Assembly: GCA_949319575.1 (NCBI GenBank)
Contig: CASGHD010000130.1
Coordinates: 1 to 44,897 of the forward strand
DNA length: 44,897 nt
Reading direction: 5' to 3'
Origin: an uncultured Anaerolineales bacterium
Lineage (GTDB): Bacteria > Chloroflexota > Anaerolineae > Anaerolineales > Villigracilaceae
Part shown: positions 41,088-44,897 of the stretch, piece by piece
Numbering within the stretch: the stretch's first letter is position 1
Layout: each line of letters opens with the position of its first letter
Notes under the pieces: model-generated
Told to the model about the DNA's origin: nothing
Database searches by the model: none
What the model saw: only the letters and a program-made list of their open reading frames with translations
Made by a program: the position numbers and the translations under genes

Positions 41088-41879
41088 TTACCTCTTCCTC
41101 GCAATATAAAACGTAAACGTCCCGTTCTCGACCGGTTCAGGCGAGGCGTATTTGCCTACAAATTTTTTTGTCAACCAGAGATTCCATTTTGCGCGTGAGA
41201 GTATCCAACGCCCTGTGAGAACGCGAGCCACTACGGATGGAACGCCGAAATAATGTCCCCATTCTAACACGCGCATCGCGGAGGGCGAGAAGTAGTGCCA
41301 GTACCGTATCATTTCAAAACCGGCGCGTTCGAGGCGTTCCTTCCACGCCTCGGGCTCATCGGCGTGGTGCACGCGCGAAATTTTGCGGAACCAGTTTTCA
41401 TACGGCTTGCCCAGCGCCTTCGAAATAGATAACGCGGAAAAATATCTCGTGTTCGGCACGCAGAAGTAAAACGGCGCGTCCTTCTTTAGCACGCGCGCGG
41501 TTTCTTTCAACACCTCGTCAATGTGCGGAATGTGCTCGAGCGCCGAGTTGCTGAATCCACTGGCGAAATAATTTGAAGGGAAGGGAGACATCGCGCCATC
41601 CGATTCAACCAACGATTGATACGCGCCAAATTTTTTTGCCTCGTGGATGGAGCCATGCCACGGGTCGAGTCCCACATCAATTTTTTGATCGAAGGTCAAC
41701 GAGGCGAAGTGACCGTCGCCGCACCCCACATCGTAGACGGGCGCGGGCAGGGGCAGGGCTTGATAGTACGATGATTCAATTGCCCGCAAAAACGCGCGGA
41801 AGTAGGGAAGGTCGCGGAGGTGGAGGAAGAGGAAATCTTTCGATTTTCGATTTTCGATTGACGATTGACGATTGGTCAT
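41088..41879 (-). CDS. SAM-dependent methyltransferase, class I (second)
   Basis: 263 residues. Motif I is VYDVGCGDGHFASL, then VGLDPWHGSIHEA, SNSALEHIPHIDEV and FYFCVPNTRYF. The first 14 residues (MTNRQSSIENRKSK) come from a heptanucleotide-type repeat, so the functional domain starts later. Start overlaps the GT4 stop by four bases (ATGA). Likely modifies a sugar or lipid carrier in the glycan pathway. Confidence 0.8.
   Translation of the reverse strand: MTNRQSSIENRKSKDFLFLHLRDLPYFRAFLRAIESSYYQALPLPAPVYDVGCGDGHFASLTFDQKIDVGLDPWHGSIHEAKKFGAYQSLVESDGAMSPFPSNYFASGFSNSALEHIPHIDEVLKETARVLKKDAPFYFCVPNTRYFSALSISKALGKPYENWFRKISRVHHADEPEAWKERLERAGFEMIRYWHYFSPSAMRVLEWGHYFGVPSVVARVLTGRWILSRAKWNLWLTKKFVGKYASPEPVENGTFTFYIARKR
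41839..41875. repeat. Heptanucleotide-type tandem repeat at a gene start
   Basis: Units CGATTTT-CGATTTT-CGATTGA-CGATTGA-CGATTGG. It codes for the first residues of the methyltransferase. A related TTACGAT tract lies at the start of the DUF2298 gene (about 32001-32020). Confidence 0.6.
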
Positions 41880-43036
41880 GATTTTTCCATAAGTTTTGCG
41901 AACAATTTTTCATATTCTGCCGCGATGGAATCGGGGTCGTAGGATTTCTTGATGGATTCGACGTCGCCCTTGAACTTGCCCGGTTCATTCAGGACGGTGA
42001 GGATTGACTCAGCCAAGTCAGCCGAATCGCCAATTCGAGCGACGCGTCCCATGCCGTGCATCGTCACTGGTTGCCTCACCCCCGGCAGCGCGGATGGGAC
42101 GCACGGCACGCCGTTCATCATCGCTTCGATCTGCACGAGCCCGAACGCTTCAGTGGAGTTTAATGAAGGAACGGTCAATATATCGAGGTTGGGATAGAAC
42201 GCCGCCATTTGAAGCGGATCAAGGTTTCCTAAAAACGTCCAATGCCCTGCCATTTCATATTCGCGGATGCGCGGCATGAGCCGGTCGGAATAGTTTTGCT
42301 CGCCCATCACGTTCTGATATGTCCCTGCGAATAACACTTGCGCCTTCGGATATTTTTTCAGGATGATGGGCAGCGCGTCGAGCAGGACTTCAACTCCCTT
42401 TTCCGCCGCAAAGCGCGCCGCCATGCCGATGACCGGCTTGCGTTCTTTCACGCGATGTTCCTCTGCAAAGGCTTCCACCGCGCCGGGAAGCGGAGCCGGC
42501 ATCTCAACGGGAGGCAGGATGGGGGTCAGTTTGGAGGCGTAGCGCGAGAGGTAGGGAGAGTTATCCGCGTAATCCTGTGTGTAGGTGACGATGTGATTCG
42601 AGAAAATCCCCGCCGCGTGGTTCATCAGGTTCACGACGAAATTTACGAAGCGGTTGAAGAATCCGGGAGGCAATAATAAATCGCAGTGATAGGTGAGCAC
42701 GGCGGGCTTGCCGAAGAAACGTCCGCGCAATGCCACGCCGGGCGCGTCGAATTGAGGCAGGTGCATTTGCACGACATCGTGTTGCAAAATCAAATTTGTC
42801 GCGACCCAGCCAAACGTCGGCGCGATGACGCCTTTGCTGACGCGCGCCGCCACCGGCACGCGGATAATTTTTACGCCGTCTATCATTTCTTCGCGCGGAA
42901 GCGACGGGTCATATTGCGTGGTCATCACAGTCACTTGATGCCCGCGTCTCACAAAGGCGCGGGCTAGGCGTTCGGCATAGATCGTCAGCCCCGAGGTGTG
43001 CGGGCGATAGTAGGTGAGAACGGTGAGAATTTTCAT
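41876..43036 (-). CDS. Glycosyltransferase family 4
   Basis: 386-residue GT-B enzyme. N-terminal lobe: YYRPHTSGLTIYAERLARAF, typical of GT4 enzymes, then VQMHLPQFDAPG. C-terminal lobe: VIGMAARFAAEKGVEVLLDAL, VLFAGTYQNV and the NDP-sugar-binding Glu pair in PSLNSTEAFGLVQIEAMMNGVP (EX7E). Uses a nucleotide sugar on the cytoplasmic side to build the lipid-linked glycan. Substrates not known. TATAAT at 43048-43053 is 11 bases before ATG 43036, so the leader would be very short. Confidence 0.9.
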   Translation of the reverse strand: MKILTVLTYYRPHTSGLTIYAERLARAFVRRGHQVTVMTTQYDPSLPREEMIDGVKIIRVPVAARVSKGVIAPTFGWVATNLILQHDVVQMHLPQFDAPGVALRGRFFGKPAVLTYHCDLLLPPGFFNRFVNFVVNLMNHAAGIFSNHIVTYTQDYADNSPYLSRYASKLTPILPPVEMPAPLPGAVEAFAEEHRVKERKPVIGMAARFAAEKGVEVLLDALPIILKKYPKAQVLFAGTYQNVMGEQNYSDRLMPRIREYEMAGHWTFLGNLDPLQMAAFYPNLDILTVPSLNSTEAFGLVQIEAMMNGVPCVPSALPGVRQPVTMHGMGRVARIGDSADLAESILTVLNEPGKFKGDVESIKKSYDPDSIAAEYEKLFAKLMEKS

Positions 43037-43047
43037 AAGGCGGGACG

Positions 43048-43053
43048 ATTATA
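43048..43053 (-). promoter_or_regulatory. -10 element of the GT4 gene
   Basis: TATAAT on the minus strand, 11 bases before the ATG; predicted leader of about five nucleotides, no Shine-Dalgarno. Start of the glycan block on the minus strand. Confidence 0.45.
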
Positions 43054-43066
43054 CCCTTACAGCAAG

Positions 43067-43154
43067 CATGTCTTTGCGAGGGCGCTCTTGCTCCTTGCCC
43101 AAAGCAATCTCCTCGCTGATTCGGAGATTGCTTCTCGAAGACTCGCAACGACAT
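43067..43154. repeat. Palindromic dispersed element
   Basis: Starts CATGTCTTTGCGAG and ends CTCGCAACGACAT; the centre pairs AGCAATCTCC with GGAGATTGCT. Resembles a repeat I know from many environmental genomes (GTCATTGCGAG ... GCAATCTC). No gene in 43037-43213. Confidence 0.6.
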
Positions 43155-43213
43155 CAAACAAGTCAGCGATTCCAGGAATACATTGATACAATCACCGCCT
43201 GTTGAGGTGACTT

Positions 43214-43627
43214 GTGAACTACAAAAAACAAATAATGGATTGGTTGGTCGCCACCCTGCGCGAGTCCGCGTGGGCGCCGCTGGGCGTGTTCGGCTTTTAT
43301 TTGATCGGACTTGTCTTCGATTGGTACGATCGTTTTCCCCCGCTCGATATTCCCACGCATTTTATGGGCGGAGTAGCGATCACGTATTTTTATCGTTCCG
43401 CCATTAAACAATCGCAAAAATTTCTTGGCGACATTCCCGCGTTGGTTCAAGTCATATTCGCCTTCACCTGCACGGGGACGACGATCATCCTGTGGGAGTT
43501 CTACGAGAACGCGTTCGATTACCTCTTCGGCACAACCATGGTGCGCGGACTGGAAGATACGATCGTGGATATGTTTCTTGGGTTGACGGGGGCGTTGGTG
43601 TTGACGGTGTTGTATAAGCGGAAATAA
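43214..43627 (+). CDS. Small membrane protein, possibly DUF2238/YjdF-like
   Basis: 137 residues from GTG 43214 (GAGGTG upstream). About four membrane helices. Visible: PTHFMGGVAITYFY, then LWEFYENAFDYLF and LEDTIVDMFLGLTGALV. A His in the second helix, WEFYEN and DTIVD recall the DUF2238 pattern, but family membership is not certain. Function unknown. Transcribed away from the GT4 gene. Confidence 0.7.
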   Translation: MNYKKQIMDWLVATLRESAWAPLGVFGFYLIGLVFDWYDRFPPLDIPTHFMGGVAITYFYRSAIKQSQKFLGDIPALVQVIFAFTCTGTTIILWEFYENAFDYLFGTTMVRGLEDTIVDMFLGLTGALVLTVLYKRK

Positions 43628-43647
43628 ATTTTAGCCACGGATTGAAA

Positions 43648-43676
43648 CTGCTGTTCATCGGCAGGCTGTTTTTATC
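43648..43676 (+). terminator. Possible terminator of the small membrane protein gene
   Basis: AAAC-T-GCT and GGC-T-GTTT can pair with one mismatch, followed by TTTATC, 21 bases after the stop codon. Confidence 0.3.
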
Positions 43677-44697
43677 TTAATAGTTCTGGAGAGCATTCTC
43701 CACATCGTACTACAGTGCCGTTTTTGTCAATATAACACATGGTTTTGGTATTGTAAGTATATACAAAAGCTAATCCATTTGAAAATGGTTCGGCTAAATC
43801 ATACTGCGGCGCGATAATTAACTTTCCAGTATTACTTATATACCCAAATCCTGTTGTGTCATTGCCTACTGCCGCCATTCCTTCTGAAAATCCTTGAAAA
43901 TAATAGAATTGAAGTTGTTGTATGACCCATGCACCTTTCCGATTAATATATCCAAGCGATTTATCTTTTTTGACACCTGCCAGACCTTCAGAAAAAAGAT
44001 TTGCGGCTTGAAATTGAAGTGGAATTATCATTTTCCCTGAACGGTCAATGTAACCATACAGTTTATTTATTTCGACTGGCGCTAAACCCTCTGAGAAAGG
44101 ATATGCCCAATCAAACTGAAACGGAATAACTACCTCACCGCTGTAATTTATATATCCCCACTCGTCATCTAATTCTGCGGCAATCAAGTCATTGTCAGAT
44201 ATGAATAACCGTGTATATTGAGGGGTAATTACAAATTCTCCTTTTTTATTAATAACTCCAACCTTGTTATCTACTCTTACTCCTGCGTATCCATTGTGGA
44301 ATGAATATGCAGATTGAAACTGAGGTTCAATAATTACTTTTCCGCTTTTATCTACATATCCCCATGTGTGTCCATCAAATGAAACGTCTGCGAGACCCTC
44401 TCTAAACCAGGATGCGCTCTTGAGTTGTGGTTGTATTACAAAGTTGCCAGATGTATTTATAAAACCCCAACCAGAGTCAGTCCGTACTGCCGCTAGCCCA
44501 TCCGAAAATTGATAAACATCAAGAAATTGTGGTGGTATTACATTACGTCCAGTTTTATCTATAAATCCCCACAGATAATTCCCTTCGACCTTTTCGCAAA
44601 TTCGAAATAGATCTATGCTTGGTTGGGGAATTAATATATATAGCAAAGCACCAAGCAAAACAATGCTAGCAATGATGAAAACGGATTTCTTATTCAT
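43672..44697 (-). CDS. WG-repeat protein, membrane-anchored
   Basis: 341 residues. An N-terminal hydrophobic anchor (FIIASIVLLGALLYILI) is followed by nine WG repeats of about 32-36 residues, each with the core G(F/Y)I(D/N)xxGxxVIxPQF. The last one is degenerate (MCYIDKNGTVV). Such repeats form beta-rich surface domains of uncertain function. Codon use is strikingly A+T-rich compared with the rest of the window, suggesting recent gain. ATG 44697 or ATG 44703 may be the start; neither has a good Shine-Dalgarno. Confidence 0.85.
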   Translation of the reverse strand: MNKKSVFIIASIVLLGALLYILIPQPSIDLFRICEKVEGNYLWGFIDKTGRNVIPPQFLDVYQFSDGLAAVRTDSGWGFINTSGNFVIQPQLKSASWFREGLADVSFDGHTWGYVDKSGKVIIEPQFQSAYSFHNGYAGVRVDNKVGVINKKGEFVITPQYTRLFISDNDLIAAELDDEWGYINYSGEVVIPFQFDWAYPFSEGLAPVEINKLYGYIDRSGKMIIPLQFQAANLFSEGLAGVKKDKSLGYINRKGAWVIQQLQFYYFQGFSEGMAAVGNDTTGFGYISNTGKLIIAPQYDLAEPFSNGLAFVYTYNTKTMCYIDKNGTVVRCGECSPELLR

Positions 44698-44703
44698 ACA
44701 CAT

Positions 44704-44783
44704 AAATGTTTGTTATAGCCCAACTATTCTATTTCACTTTGATTGATTAACTTTTGATTATGTCATGCTGAGTAGTTTACCAA
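44704..44783. other. Gap between WG-repeat gene and transposase
   Basis: 80 A+T-rich bases. Contains TGTCATGCTGAG, the end block of the dispersed elements at 32019 and 32489. Confidence 0.4.
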
Positions 44784-44897
44784 CTAAGTTTTGTCCAGAA
44801 GTTGAGGATACAGGCGATGCAAGCGAATGCGAGCCTCGGCATTCGAGAACTGCCACTTGATTTTTGTGGCGTCGCGATTGCGAGCAGTTGCCCAGGC
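44784..44897 (-). mobile_element. IS630-type transposase, C-terminal end, cut by the window edge
   Basis: 37 codons from the window end to a TAG at 44784. The peptide AWATARNRDATKIKWQF, followed by ARIRLHRLYPQLL, matches the tail I know from IS630-family transposases (W--RN-----I-W-F---DARI-L-RLYP). The rest lies beyond the window. No terminal inverted repeat was recognised next to it. Confidence 0.7.

Overview
The window looks like a chromosomal segment of a Chloroflexota bacterium, probably class Anaerolineae. The evidence is indirect. There are two DUF2298 ('YYYxG') membrane proteins, a family I know mainly from Chloroflexi and Archaea. The solute-binding lipoproteins share a short LAAC-GGG signal followed by a Pro/Glu/Thr/Ala linker. 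Intergenic regions carry many imperfect palindromic repeats. Base composition is moderately G+C-rich, except at the right edge. No rRNA, tRNA, CRISPR array or origin is visible.

Layout. 1-655: 3' end of an ABC exporter gene, converging on 820-6555, a peptide-type ABC uptake operon (minus strand: binding protein, two permeases, second binding protein; no ATPase). The first binding protein (4810-6555) has its domains in circularly permuted order, the most unusual feature of the window. 6680-10608: an AmrS-type radical SAM enzyme, MobA, a cysteine-desulfurase-like PLP enzyme and a PfkB kinase. 10853-14534: the rpmH-rnpA-yidD-yidC-jag cluster, interrupted by a beta-propeller lipoprotein gene. 14772-20249: a potassium block of two KimA-type importers and two TrkA/RCK proteins; the two importer genes share an identical 49-bp upstream element. 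20499-23738: a large orphan sensor kinase. 23779-26148: three tandem PlsC-type acyltransferase paralogues, followed by cmk. 26996-43036: a surface-glycan block with four large polytopic GT-C/DUF2298 proteins (one a 1699-residue fusion), two methyltransferases and a GT4 glycosyltransferase, interrupted by a TumE-type toxin-antitoxin pair and a DUF952 gene flanked by related repeats. 43214-44897: a small membrane protein, an A+T-rich WG-repeat protein and the 3' end of a transposase gene.

How the genes work together. The ribosome/RNase P/membrane-insertion operon has a strong promoter in front of rpmH. The potassium genes form one minus-strand unit from two promoters. The acyltransferases, cmk and glycan genes suggest envelope lipid and polysaccharide synthesis. 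Three genes (mobA, the PfkB kinase, the sensor kinase) have TATAAT exactly six bases before the start codon and no Shine-Dalgarno sequence, which suggests leaderless mRNAs.

Sequence-level curiosities include a 274-bp MITE-like element with 35-bp terminal inverted repeats (37774-38047), several families of dispersed palindromes, and short-period degenerate repeats that have entered the reading frames of the GT-C genes. All functional calls come from reading motifs by eye and from memory of protein families; no database search was made.
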